A DNA stretch of 64,000 bases from Microterricola viridarii (GCF_900104895.1 NZ_LT629742.1:3162001-3226000), one strand, 5' to 3'. Counted from the stretch's first letter, positions 36,607-51,300 are shown. Made by a program: numbers and translations. The notes: a model not told the origin generated them from the letters alone.

Positions 36607-37767
36607 TTATACGTTGATGCTGGCCTGCGCAGATCTCGTGTTTTTCAAGTAGCCGAGCTGGGTCATAAGGGCGCGAACGACGACTTTTCCGAGTTCAACT
36701 GGCACTGCATTGCCAAGCTGTCGCTGCACCTCGACTCGGGTACCGCCGATTACGTAGTCGTCAGGAAACGACATCAGTCGCAGCATCTCGTTTACATGCA
36801 GCCTCCGAGCGCGCTCCGCGCCCGAACTCGTTCGGACGTTCTCCCAGTGGAACGGGCCGACCCATGGACCTGGTTGCGCTTGCAACGTGGATGACGGGCG
36901 ATTCGGATCCAATCGTAGGAGAAAAGTCCAGTACCGACTGCGCCATTCGAACCGATCACGGCCGCCGTACCGATCCGTGTGCCAGAGATAGTTCTGCCCT
37001 GGCGGCACCTCGGACGCGAGCTCGCCGTACTGTCCATCCACAATCGCGTCGTCGTCAACGAAGTCGAGGCGCGGCAAACTCGCGAACGCCTGAGCGGCCG
37101 TCACATGTGGGATCTTGGACGCATCCACTACCCGGTCGCGCTCGCTCCAGCCAGAATGGGTCGGTTCCGGAAAATGAAACTTCTCGCCATCACGGCGACC
37201 GACTACAAAGACACGCCTTCGAAGCTGAGGGACACCATAGTCAGCGGCGAGCAGGACTTTCCACTGCGGGTTGTATCCGAGTTCGCCAAGCGCCTTAAGT
37301 AGGCGATCGAATTGGGCGCGATGAGTCTTGTAAGTCAACCCCTGCACATTCTCAAGAATGAAGGCCTCGGGCCGCGACTCGCGAACAACCCGCACGTACT
37401 CATCGAGCAGCGAGGCATTCGGATCCCGGCTCTCTCTCTTCTGCTCGAGCCAAAAGCCAGACTTGCTGAATGGTGTGCAAGGTGGCCCGCCAACAAGCAG
37501 GACCGGCTCTGCGCTGCGGAGGCCCGCTGAATGCAAGATCTGTTCAGTGCTCAGCTCGCGGATGTCGCCCGCCAATGTCTCGGCTCCGGGAAAGTTCGAA
37601 ACGAGCGTCTCAAGCGCCGGTTCGTTGTAGTCCGTTGCTACCGAGACGCGCAGAAGCCCATTTCCCTGGTCCTCAGATGCGAGCGGTTCTGCGTCGGCAC
37701 GTTCAACAGCGAGGTCGAGCCCGCCTGCGCCGGAGAAAAGACTAACGACGGGAAGATGCTCTCGCAC
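36607..37767 (-). CDS. DNA (cytosine-5-)-methyltransferase
   Basis: Methylates cytosine C5 in a specific sequence. All key motifs are present: I (VVSLFSGAGGLDLAV), IV (VGGPPCTPFSKSG, catalytic Cys97), VI (FILENVQG), VIII (QLRRRVFVVG), a target-recognition region of about 100 residues, IX (SSTLQAQPGP) and X (RQLGNAVPVELG). I choose the GTG at 37767 (386 residues): GAGG lies 6 bases before it and the family motif I begins at residue 7. The longer frame to 38076 would overlap the divergent gene. Together with that gene it forms a likely type II restriction-modification pair. Confidence 0.93.
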   Translation of the reverse strand: MREHLPVVSLFSGAGGLDLAVERADAEPLASEDQGNGLLRVSVATDYNEPALETLVSNFPGAETLAGDIRELSTEQILHSAGLRSAEPVLLVGGPPCTPFSKSGFWLEQKRESRDPNASLLDEYVRVVRESRPEAFILENVQGLTYKTHRAQFDRLLKALGELGYNPQWKVLLAADYGVPQLRRRVFVVGRRDGEKFHFPEPTHSGWSERDRVVDASKIPHVTAAQAFASLPRLDFVDDDAIVDGQYGELASEVPPGQNYLWHTDRYGGRDRFEWRSRYWTFLLRLDPNRPSSTLQAQPGPWVGPFHWENVRTSSGAERARRLHVNEMLRLMSFPDDYVIGGTRVEVQRQLGNAVPVELGKVVVRALMTQLGYLKNTRSAQASINV

Positions 37768-37845
37768 AAATGACCTCAAATTTCTTGAATTCGCGCAACC
37801 GCCGTTGGAGCAAGTCTGCGCAGTACCAGTATCGTCGATGTAATT

Positions 37846-39108
37846 GTGTCTTGGGCCACCGACATCCTTCCTTCGAATGGGGGTTGGCAGTTCAGCAACG
37901 TTGATCGGAGTCAATTGCAGGATCATATTGTGGCCAATCGAGCGTTCGGAGAGGTTTACCAGGTTTCCGGAAAGCGAGATATTCATCAGTTTCTTATCGA
38001 TGCGGTGGAGGCTTCCGGGGCGCGTGTCTTGTATGCCAGCCAACACGTTCGCGCGCCAATCTATCTCGGCGTGCAACTCGACTCTGATGAGCGCATTGGA
38101 CTGCTAATTTACGCATTCCGTGTCAAGGGACGCGCGACGAACAACCGGCCAGCAGACGAAGTTCGTGGTCAGTTGCGCTACGGATCCGAAGAGAATTGGG
38201 ACCGCACTCACACGCTTTCGAAGGACGTTGCTGGCGTCGATTTGACGCTCGTTGTTGGCGTGGATCTCGAGGATCAGATCATCATCGGCCTCGACCCATT
38301 GCTTTGGGATCCGCTTCCAATGGGGATCTCCTTCTATGCAAAGCGGCCAGACATCGAGAAGGCGCAAGCGTCTGGCTGGCATGTTTGGGAGAAAAGCAAC
38401 CGAGGCGGAAACAAACGTCCCGAATCGCGTTCCCCGTCCAGCCTTGAAACGATCGTCGCGCTCCGGCCGAATAGGTTCATGGACTACACGCGGCTCGAAC
38501 GGCGCGCATCCGCGCTGCGACTCGAACCCGCGCTCCGACACTCTTTGGCCGTCTCAATGACCGAGGCAGTCTCCTCCACGCAAGCGTCTCCTCGACACGT
38601 GCTTGAAGAGCGTTTTGATCTAACAGGCGAGCAGATCCTAGACATCATCGGGGGACGAAGCCGGCTTACGGTCGCTGTCCGCGGCGGCGTAGCCGAGCAT
38701 CACCTCGAAGCCTTTCTTGCGAAGCATCCCTCTGTCGCCCATGTTGAGCGGCTCGATTTGGATGCACAACACGACTTCAACGTTGAACTCATTTCGGGAG
38801 AGGTGCTCCGCGTCGAGTGCAAGAATGCAAGCCCCGAGGTCTACAAAGACAGCGATCTCGAGCATGGCTACTATTCGCGCGGCGATGGCAAGGTCGAGGT
38901 TCAGAAGACTCGTGCGTCCAAGGACGACCCTGCCTCGCGCTTCTACGCGGTCGACGCGTTCGATATGGTCGCCGCATGCACATTCTCGTCAACTGGCCGC
39001 TGGGAGTTCCGATTCGGCCGCACGAGTTCCATGCGCCGTCACAAGGACTTCCCGGACCGCCTCTCACCCATTCAGGCGATAAATTCGAGCTGGGCACACG
39101 ATGTGTAG
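37846..39108 (+). CDS. Putative type II restriction endonuclease (PD-(D/E)XK)
   Basis: A 420-residue protein divergent from the C5-methyltransferase, with only 78 bp between start codons. I do not recognise the family by name, but the C-terminal third has a credible PD-(D/E)XK site: Asp310 in AQHDFNVEL and E324-C-K326 in LRVECKNASPE, preceded by a helix with acidic residues (VAEHHLEAFL). The N-terminal 200 residues would then be the recognition domain. GTG start. Codon use and GC match the other island genes. Its place beside a modification gene supports the restriction role, which is inferred. Confidence 0.7.
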   Translation: MSWATDILPSNGGWQFSNVDRSQLQDHIVANRAFGEVYQVSGKRDIHQFLIDAVEASGARVLYASQHVRAPIYLGVQLDSDERIGLLIYAFRVKGRATNNRPADEVRGQLRYGSEENWDRTHTLSKDVAGVDLTLVVGVDLEDQIIIGLDPLLWDPLPMGISFYAKRPDIEKAQASGWHVWEKSNRGGNKRPESRSPSSLETIVALRPNRFMDYTRLERRASALRLEPALRHSLAVSMTEAVSSTQASPRHVLEERFDLTGEQILDIIGGRSRLTVAVRGGVAEHHLEAFLAKHPSVAHVERLDLDAQHDFNVELISGEVLRVECKNASPEVYKDSDLEHGYYSRGDGKVEVQKTRASKDDPASRFYAVDAFDMVAACTFSSTGRWEFRFGRTSSMRRHKDFPDRLSPIQAINSSWAHDV

Positions 39109-39587
39109 TCGCATCCGCTTGTTGAGACAGTACGCGGCGCAGGTGCGAGTTCAGTTCGGGGCCGGGCTGCCTCGGGGAAAGCCCAATGATTCCGGCCGGC
39201 CCGATGGACGTGCCCTGTAGGAGGACGCAGCACACTCACGCAGCGACAGCCTACGGCCCCCGATGGGCGGCCCACGTCGCCCGGCTCGCAACTGCGATCC
39301 AACGGCCGACCCGTTGCTCCTCGGCGCGGGTGCTGCATCCGCGCGGCGAAGACGCCGGCCATCAGAGGCTGGTGGATCTCGGGCCACACTTGATGGGCGG
39401 AGCGTGCCACTTCGATGCTTCTGCATGCCCCTCACACTGCTCAAAATACTGAGTGCGATGGCCGCCATCGTCTGAAGGTGACGGCGTACCGGCTGGCGGG
39501 TGCACCGCTCGCCGAAGGGTGAGACGTGGGCAACAGATCCATCCGGCTAGTGAATATCGCGAGCAGCCCGGTCAGCCCGGCTAGCGC
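39109..39587. other. Gene-free right part of the island
   Basis: Short open frames exist on both strands, but none has codon bias, a ribosome binding site or a recognisable domain. Probably degenerate sequence between the endonuclease gene and the NERD pseudogene. Confidence 0.55.
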
Positions 39588-40240
39588 TCAGAGTCGGCGC
39601 CGCCCACGCGAGGCGCGCACCTCGCCGTGCAGCTCAGCGAACTGACGCCGGGCCTCGGCTGACTCACCCTTATCCGTCGCCCGCCAAAGAGCGGGGTCGT
39701 CGATGAGGGCCGACAGGTCCGAGACGGCATCGGCGCCAAGCGTGTCAGGCTGCTGCTTCAGCCAGCGGCGAACCTGGTGCGAGTTCAGCACTCGGACGCG
39801 ATCCGACTGCGCCCTCACTGTGATGCGCCCGGGGCCGACGAGCACGATCAGCGCGCACGGGCACAGGCACAGGCACTCGCTCGCCCAAGAGCAGAGCGAC
39901 CTTGTCGACCTCCCCTCGGTCTTGGGAACGTACTGCTGCCGTTGGCCGTCAACCGGCATGGTGCGCCCGGCAGCCCAAATGTTCTTGGCGGCGTAGTGGT
40001 TCGTGGTGATGGTGAAGACGCCGCCGCGGCCTAGGGTCAGGTGGACAGTGTCGGAATTCTTTGTACCGACGGGCAACGCGTGGCGAGCAGACCAGCCCTC
40101 GGAAAGGCATTCGAAGATGCCGCCTCCGACGATTTCACCGACCGCGCCGAGGTGCCCGGGGCGGGCTGCGTCGAAGAGCGGACTGACCCGAAGAAGCGTT
40201 TGATGGCGCGCTGGGGCGACGCTCCCCGCCAGCTGAGGGA
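39588..40240 (-). pseudogene. Decayed copy of the NERD gene
   Basis: Closely matches the NERD gene at 30239-31054. The segments LGAVGEI, ARHALPVGTK, GGVFTITTNHYAAKNIW, RVRVLNSHQVRRWLKQQP and LIDDPALWRATDKGE have direct counterparts there. The copy is broken: a one-base shift near 40160 separates the RAIKRFFGS segment from the rest, and another shifted stretch near 39890-39930 puts VDKVALLLGERVPVPVPV in a different frame. The N-terminal ~35 residues and the C-terminal membrane helix are missing, and the D-x-D motif is altered to DTVHL. It is therefore not functional as read. Confidence 0.82.
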
Positions 40241-40253
40241 GCACAACCCCGGC

Positions 40254-40982
40254 TCAGCGCACGGCTGCGGTCGAGATCGCGGCGGCGAGGTCTGCAGGGC
40301 GGCTCCACATCGGCCAGTGCCCGGTCGGCAGGTCGACCAGCTCGAGGTCGCGGAGTGCTGCCGTCTCTGCCATCATCTCGTTGCCAGCGCGGGCCATCTG
40401 CATCAGAACCTCCGACGGGAAAGAGCAGGCAATGATCGTGGACGGCACGTCGCGTCGAGCATCGTTCGTGAGATGCACCACCTGCCGCATGGCGGGGCCT
40501 GGCTGCGGCACCGCCCGCTCCCGGAACTGGCGCAGGTCGCTCTCGCTCAGGCCCTCCAGGCTCGCCGCGAGCTGGTCGAATGGCGGCAGCTCCAACTCCT
40601 CCTGCTCCACCGGGAAGCCCGCGTCGAATGCCGAGCCGTCGCTCACTGGGCCGCTGTCGACGTAGACGACGCGGCTGATCGCGGTCGGATTCTGGTCGAG
40701 GAGGACCGAAACGGGAGTACCCGCTCCGCTGTGCGCGACGAGCACGACGTCAGTGCCGTCGGCGGATGCCGCGGCAACGGCCTTCCGCAGTGCCTTGGCT
40801 TGGTCGTCGACAGTCCTCAACGAGCGATCCGGGTCGTCGGGGTCAAGGCCCGGAAGGGTGAGCGCGGTGACGGCGTGGCCGCGGGCGCGGAGCTCGGAGG
40901 CGACGGCGTCCCACGCCCAGGCGCCGAGCCAGTGGCCGGGAACGAGAATGATCGAGGGCAGAGTGTTGGTGGTGACATCCAT
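40254..40982 (-). CDS. Alpha/beta hydrolase
   Basis: A 242-residue soluble hydrolase of the esterase/lactonase type. It has an oxyanion-hole motif VPGHWLGAWAW near residue 14, the nucleophile in VAHSGAG (Ser85), DSGPVSDG, and the catalytic His in LPTGHWPMW near the C-terminus. The substrate is unknown. It is divergent from a WYL-domain regulator that probably controls it; tandem TGTCAC repeats lie between the two genes. Composition is host-like, so the island ends before this gene. Confidence 0.9.
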   Translation of the reverse strand: MDVTTNTLPSIILVPGHWLGAWAWDAVASELRARGHAVTALTLPGLDPDDPDRSLRTVDDQAKALRKAVAAASADGTDVVLVAHSGAGTPVSVLLDQNPTAISRVVYVDSGPVSDGSAFDAGFPVEQEELELPPFDQLAASLEGLSESDLRQFRERAVPQPGPAMRQVVHLTNDARRDVPSTIIACSFPSEVLMQMARAGNEMMAETAALRDLELVDLPTGHWPMWSRPADLAAAISTAAVR

Positions 40983-41016
40983 GTGTCCATCGTCCCGCGG
41001 CCACCGGACAGCGGCA

Positions 41017-41040
41017 TGTCACTATTTCTGTCACTTTTTC
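41017..41040. promoter_or_regulatory. Candidate WYL-regulator operator: tandem 12-bp repeats
   Basis: TGTCACTATTTC followed directly by TGTCACTTTTTC, a 12-bp direct repeat with one mismatch, in the 82-bp gap between the divergent hydrolase and regulator. Spacing of about one helical turn suits cooperative binding. Confidence 0.6.
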
Positions 41041-41064
41041 ACGATATTCTGAGATGATGGCCGG

Positions 41065-41754
41065 GTGAAACGTACCGAGCGCCTGCACGCCCTCACCGAG
41101 TCGCTGCGCCGTGCCTCGGTGCGCGGGCGCACGGCACAACAGCTCGCCGACGAGTTCGAGGTGACCACCCGCACGATCAAACGCGACCTGGATGCTCTGG
41201 AGGCCAGCGGCTTGCCGGTCTGGGCGCGCACCGGCCCCGGCGGCGGCTACGGCCTGGCCGAGATCACGAGCCTGCCACCGGTGAACCTGACCGCCGCGCA
41301 GGCGCTGGCATTGAACACCGCGGTGGCGGTCGCGACGCAGGCGCCGTACTCGGATTCCGCCCGCGCGGCAGCCAACAAGATTCGGGACGTGCTCGACCCG
41401 GGCACCCGCCGGCGGGCCGCGGACCTCTCCCAGCGGGTCTGGGTCGACGTCGGGCCGAGCGCCCCGCGCCGCGTGATGACCGTGCTCGAGAAGGCCCTCG
41501 TCGACCAGGTCACGGTGAACATCGACTACGTCGACGCGCGCGGCCAGGCCTCGCGGCGCGAAGTGGAGCCGATGATCTTCGCATTCACCGGCGGACGCTG
41601 GCTGCTCGTGGCGTGGTGCCGACTGCGCGATGATTTGCGTTGGTTCGCGCTGCACCGGGTCGAGCGGGCGACGGCTACGCGGAGCGCCTGCAGCGGACAC
41701 TCGATCGACGAGATTGGCGAGCCGCCGGTTTCGGCGCGGTCCGTGGGCGTGTGA
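41065..41754 (+). CDS. YafY/DeoR-type transcriptional regulator with WYL domain
   Basis: A 229-residue regulator. The N-terminal HTH_11 domain covers residues 1-60 (RTAQQLADEFEVTTRTIKRD, then LDALEASGLPVW with the wing GPGGGYGL). The C-terminal WYL domain contains VNIDYVDARGQASRREVEP, GGRWLLVAWC and DLRWFALHRVERA. WYL domains sense nucleic acid or small ligands. GTG start. It likely represses or activates the divergent hydrolase. The C-terminal tail after RVERA is short for the family. Confidence 0.9.
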   Translation: MKRTERLHALTESLRRASVRGRTAQQLADEFEVTTRTIKRDLDALEASGLPVWARTGPGGGYGLAEITSLPPVNLTAAQALALNTAVAVATQAPYSDSARAAANKIRDVLDPGTRRRAADLSQRVWVDVGPSAPRRVMTVLEKALVDQVTVNIDYVDARGQASRREVEPMIFAFTGGRWLLVAWCRLRDDLRWFALHRVERATATRSACSGHSIDEIGEPPVSARSVGV

Positions 41755-41778
41755 TTGCGGGGCTGGTTCCGAGGCGGG

Positions 41779-41818
41779 GTTGGCTTCGGTCGCTCGTTCC
41801 TCGCTCCCTCGAGCCAAC
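41779..41818 (-). repeat. Repeat family A, long variant
   Basis: GTTGGCTTCGGTCGC TCGTTCCTCGC TCCCTCGAGCCAAC. The centre differs from other copies and shares TCGTTCCTCGC with family B, so this is a hybrid form. Confidence 0.8.
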
Positions 41819-41901
41819 GGGGAAGGGTTAGCAAACGGGAAGGGTTGGGCAGCGGGACCGGGTCGAGGGGCTCAACCGGCGGGCCGGAGTTTCGGGTACG
41901 G

Positions 41902-41941
41902 GGTCTCGATACGCGCCGCGGGCGGCGCTACTCGACCAACG
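41902..41941. repeat. Repeat family B copy
   Basis: GGTCTCGATACGCGCC ... GGCGGCGCTACTCGACC followed by AACGG. The centre of the palindrome differs from the copy at 8940, while the outer arms are kept. Confidence 0.75.
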
Positions 41942-41966
41942 GATTTGGCGCTGCTCGACCGACGGG

Positions 41967-48053
<6,087 letters not shown>

Positions 48054-48146
48054 GCGCCGCGCCCCCTTTTCTGACCTCCACAACCGTAGTCGTCAGCCCG
48101 GGCAGCCCGAAAACGGAGGGGTTCCTGCGGCGCGGCGCCGGCCCGC

Positions 48147-48187
48147 GTGCTCGTGCTCGGGCTCCTGCTCGTGCTCGTGCGCGTGGC
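48147..48187. repeat. CTCGTG hexamer tract
   Basis: A low-complexity run of TGCTCG/CTCGTG units between jetA and the FRG gene. May be prone to slippage. Confidence 0.5.
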
Positions 48188-48196
48188 GGCGTCGGC

Positions 48197-49144
48197 CTAT
48201 TCGAGCGTCGCGCCGCTGCCGATGTGGCGGGTCAGGTAGTCGGAGAGACCGACCATGTCGGAGTAGAGCGTCGAGGCCCGGTAGCCGAAGTTCGCCTCGA
48301 GCTTCTGCCGGATCTCCGCCTTGGCGTCCCGCGCGATTCGGAACGTGAACACCGGCGCGGAGTATTGGCTGATCGGGTCGCGCGCGATGTGGCTGAGCCG
48401 CAGCGGCAGCGAGCTGGTGTGGCGGAGGTCTTCCGTGCTCCACGGCATCGACCGGCCCCGTGCGGAGCGCAGCTGGCGGTCGCCGTCGAAGGCGAACGGC
48501 GCCCCGTCCACGATGAAGCCCGCGTTCTGCGAGGAGATGCGCGAGTCGTAGGCCGGCGGCCGCCAGTACTTGAGGCTGCCTGTCCCCCAGCGGCGTATCA
48601 GGCGACTGGCGTCGTTCGTCAGCTCGTGCCAGCGCAGCGTGCGGCCGCCCCACACACTGTTGAGGGTGATGCGCGTGGCCGGCTTCGCGAAGGCGAACAC
48701 GCGGGCGTCGGCATCCGCTGTGTTCAGGGCGCGCTCGACGGCGAACCACAGGGCGACGAGCGGGTTCTCGCTGACGTCGACGAGGCGCGTCGGGGCGCCG
48801 AAGTGCTGCAGCCGGGCGAGCAGCTCCAGCGCCGGCATGTCGTCGAAGCGCCAGTCCTCGCGGGCCAGGCGCAGCGTCTCCACCTCGGCGGCGACCATCT
48901 GGTCCTCGGTCGGCGGGGTGCGGGTCGGGCTCGCGTCGAGCAGGGTGCGGTAGAGCGAGCTGAACAGCGCCCAGTCGGCATTGCCGGAGCCGCGCCAGAG
49001 CATGTCGCGGTAGCCGTGCGTCTCGGTTAGGGCCCGCGTCTGCTCGAGGAACTGCTCCCACGAGTGCACGGGGATGTCCCAGGGCTCCCAGACGGATGCC
49101 GGCGACACCCAGCCGGTCGACGTGTTCCGGTAGCTCTCCAACAC
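48197..49144 (-). CDS. FRG domain-containing protein
   Basis: A 315-residue soluble protein with a single FRG domain. The name-giving motif appears as YRDMLWRGSGNADWALFSSL near residue 46, followed by LLARLQHFGAPTRLVDVSENP and LVALWFAVERAL, both conserved in the family, and a C-terminal strand VFTFRIARDAKAEIRQKLEA. FRG proteins have no established activity but recur in phage-defence islands. The gene lies 143 bp upstream of jetA on the same strand and is divergent from the NERD gene at 49305. Confidence 0.87.
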   Translation of the reverse strand: MLESYRNTSTGWVSPASVWEPWDIPVHSWEQFLEQTRALTETHGYRDMLWRGSGNADWALFSSLYRTLLDASPTRTPPTEDQMVAAEVETLRLAREDWRFDDMPALELLARLQHFGAPTRLVDVSENPLVALWFAVERALNTADADARVFAFAKPATRITLNSVWGGRTLRWHELTNDASRLIRRWGTGSLKYWRPPAYDSRISSQNAGFIVDGAPFAFDGDRQLRSARGRSMPWSTEDLRHTSSLPLRLSHIARDPISQYSAPVFTFRIARDAKAEIRQKLEANFGYRASTLYSDMVGLSDYLTRHIGSGATLE

Positions 49145-49304
49145 CGCGCTCCCTCTGCGGGCCGTGCGATGGCTCGCCCGCCCAGCCTAGGACTCGGCGG
49201 CTGCGAGCGCGCTGGCCGCTTGCTGCTCGCGGTCGCCGTGCGCCCGGTGCGCGCCCCGTCATCTGGGGCCAGCGCCGCCGTCGCAGGCCGCGATAACGTG
49301 GCGG

Positions 49305-50813
49305 ATGCCCGGACGTCATGCCCTCGTCGTCGAGGACGAGAACCTCGCGCCGGCACCTCCCCCGCCTCCCTCAGGGTGGTACACCGACCCCGCGGATTCC
49401 GCCCAGTGGCGCTGGTGGTCCGGCGAGGAGTGGGCGGAGCACCGGAGCCCGCGCGACGCCGAGTTTGGGGCGGGCTATGCGCCGGCGGGCACATTCGCGG
49501 CCGCGGGCGTTGTCGAGGCTGCCGTCGAAGCTCGCGTCGACGTCGCTGTCGAGGCTGACCTGCCCGAGGCTGCCGCCGCGATGCCCGCTCAGGCCATGCC
49601 ACCGACCACGGGCAGCGATCTGCGCAACCGAGTCCCTGCCCAGTCGCTGATGGAGCACGTCATCCGTCTCAGCCGCCAAGCATCCGGGCGTCGCGAGGAT
49701 CTTGCGGAGGAGATTCGGTCGTGGCATGCCGGCATCGTCGGCGAGCGCCGCGTCGCCAGGATCCTCAGCAATCTGGGCCCGGAGTGGACCGTCCTGCACT
49801 CGGTTCCTGTCGGCACCGAGGGAGCCGACATCGACCACCTTCTCGTCGGGCCCGCCGGGGTCTACACGATCAACACCAAGCATCACGCGGGCAAGGACGT
49901 CTGGGTTGCCGAGCGTGCACTGCGGGTCAACAACCATCCGCAGCATCACATCTCGAACGCGGCCTTCGAAGCCCGCCGGGCCGAGAAGCTGCTCACCCAG
50001 GCGAGCGGGCTCACCGTCGAGGCCGCGGGCCTCATCGTCCTCGTCGGAGTCAAGCGGCTCACGATCAAGGCCGCACCGGACGGCGGCGATGTCATCGTCG
50101 GGGTCGTGCGCGACTCTGACCTGCTCCGCACGCTGCAGTCCCGCCGCATCTACAGCGACGACCAGGTGCGCCGCATCGCCGCCGCCGCGGTGCGGCCCCG
50201 CACCTGGAGCTCTCTCCCGGTGCCCCACGTCGACCCGCACGAGGTGTACACAGAGTTCGAGGCACTCGCGCTCGAGACGTCTGCCGCCCGGGCCGTTGTC
50301 TCGAGTTCTCGCCCCAGTCGCCCCGTGCGTGCGCCGCGCCCTGCCTCGGGCCGCGCTGCCTCGAGTCGCCCGTCCACGCGGCGCCCGTCGCGCAAGCGCC
50401 GCTCGGTCCTGCCCGAGCTGTTCAAGCTGGCTCTGTTCGCGGTCGTCGCCCTCGTCGGCGTCAACTACCTCAGCGGCGTGGGCAAGACTCCCCCGCCGGC
50501 GAGCGCCGAGTTCGCCTCGGCCGAGGCGGAGCTGGCGGCCCTCACGGAGGCGGCCGGCACGGCCGCGCTGCGGCTCGATGAGCTGAGCCCCGACGGCATC
50601 CGGCCCGCGTCGTTGGTGGTCGGAGAGGGGTCGACCCTGGAGACTCCCGACGGCACCGTGCTCGTCACGCTGCCGAGCGGCACCACTGCTGCCTATGCGC
50701 CGAGCGCCGACGGCCTCTCGTACACGCTCGCGCTCGGGGGCGCCGTCCACGGCACTGTGGTGACAGTGACGCCGGAGGCAGGCGTCTTGCCCGGGCTGCC
50801 CGTCACCCCGTAG
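49305..50813 (+). CDS. DUF2510-NERD membrane protein
   Basis: A 502-residue protein. DUF2510 is at residues 24-50 (GWYTDPADSAQWRWWSGEEW), followed by an acidic linker and then the NERD nuclease-like domain over about residues 140-265 (HAGIVGERRVARILSNLGPEW, SVPVGTEGADIDHLLVGPAG, VYTINTKHHAGKDVW). A basic Ser/Arg/Pro linker leads to one membrane helix (FKLALFAVVALVGVNYL) and a ~100-residue outside domain. TAACGT upstream suggests a leaderless start. Only the NERD core resembles the gene at 30239. Membrane-tethered nuclease or nucleic-acid binder is an inference. Confidence 0.87.
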   Translation: MPGRHALVVEDENLAPAPPPPPSGWYTDPADSAQWRWWSGEEWAEHRSPRDAEFGAGYAPAGTFAAAGVVEAAVEARVDVAVEADLPEAAAAMPAQAMPPTTGSDLRNRVPAQSLMEHVIRLSRQASGRREDLAEEIRSWHAGIVGERRVARILSNLGPEWTVLHSVPVGTEGADIDHLLVGPAGVYTINTKHHAGKDVWVAERALRVNNHPQHHISNAAFEARRAEKLLTQASGLTVEAAGLIVLVGVKRLTIKAAPDGGDVIVGVVRDSDLLRTLQSRRIYSDDQVRRIAAAAVRPRTWSSLPVPHVDPHEVYTEFEALALETSAARAVVSSSRPSRPVRAPRPASGRAASSRPSTRRPSRKRRSVLPELFKLALFAVVALVGVNYLSGVGKTPPPASAEFASAEAELAALTEAAGTAALRLDELSPDGIRPASLVVGEGSTLETPDGTVLVTLPSGTTAAYAPSADGLSYTLALGGAVHGTVVTVTPEAGVLPGLPVTP

Positions 50814-51226
50814 CCGGCGCTGTGTAGGGGGCGCGACCTCGAACGAGCACGGCGTTGTGAGCAGAGCGGTGGCGCTGGCGGGACCAGCGAAATTCGGCGC
50901 CGCTGTGGGAAGAAGAACACGCGGCCGTTCAGCGTCTCGTACCACTCCGACACGCTCAGACCATCGAGGGAATCGGCGAGCGACGGTTCGTGGATCGGCT
51001 TCTGGTCGCGGAGCACAACCGTGCCGAGCTCGGGGTGCTCGATCGGCTGCGACTCGGCACGCCGTTCGGAGAGCAAGCTGCGGCGCGCGGCATCCGAAGT
51101 CACTCCCCACCGCTCGACCAACGCGCTCGCCGACAGGAGTCCGTGCGCTTGGATGGACGGCCAGGCGCCGTCGGCCGCCATGTGGAAGAGCTCCGGGTAG
51201 AGCCGGACGAACTCGCTTGTCTGCAT
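50803..51226 (-). pseudogene. DUF7002-like gene, broken 3' half
   Basis: The N-terminal part from ATG 51226 is well kept: EFVRLYPELFHMAADGAWPS, IQAHGLLSASALVERWGV, PELGTVVLRDQKPI and LNGRVFFF, all typical of the DUF7002 family as I remember it. After FFF the frame loses similarity. The expected continuation (an H.VL..DT-like strand) appears in another frame as HNAVLVRGRAPYT before a stop at 50803, and the SPINSG-type C-terminus is missing. Reading straight on would run into the converging NERD gene. It lies 74 bp after the Phd/HepT-like gene on the same strand. Confidence 0.6.
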
Positions 51227-51300
51227 GAGACGAGCGTAGCCATGTGCCGGGTTGCCACGCCGGTGGTGCCGCCGCGACGGCGGCGCGACGACGGCGCGGG

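Noticed and set aside
36607-38076. Longer start (38076) for the C5-methyltransferase
   Set aside because: It would overlap 230 bp of the divergent endonuclease-like gene. GTG 37767 has GAGG and places motif I at the usual N-terminal position.
39151-39468. Possible transposase remnant right of the island
   Set aside because: Translations in all frames lack DDE or serine-recombinase motifs, and no inverted ends were found.
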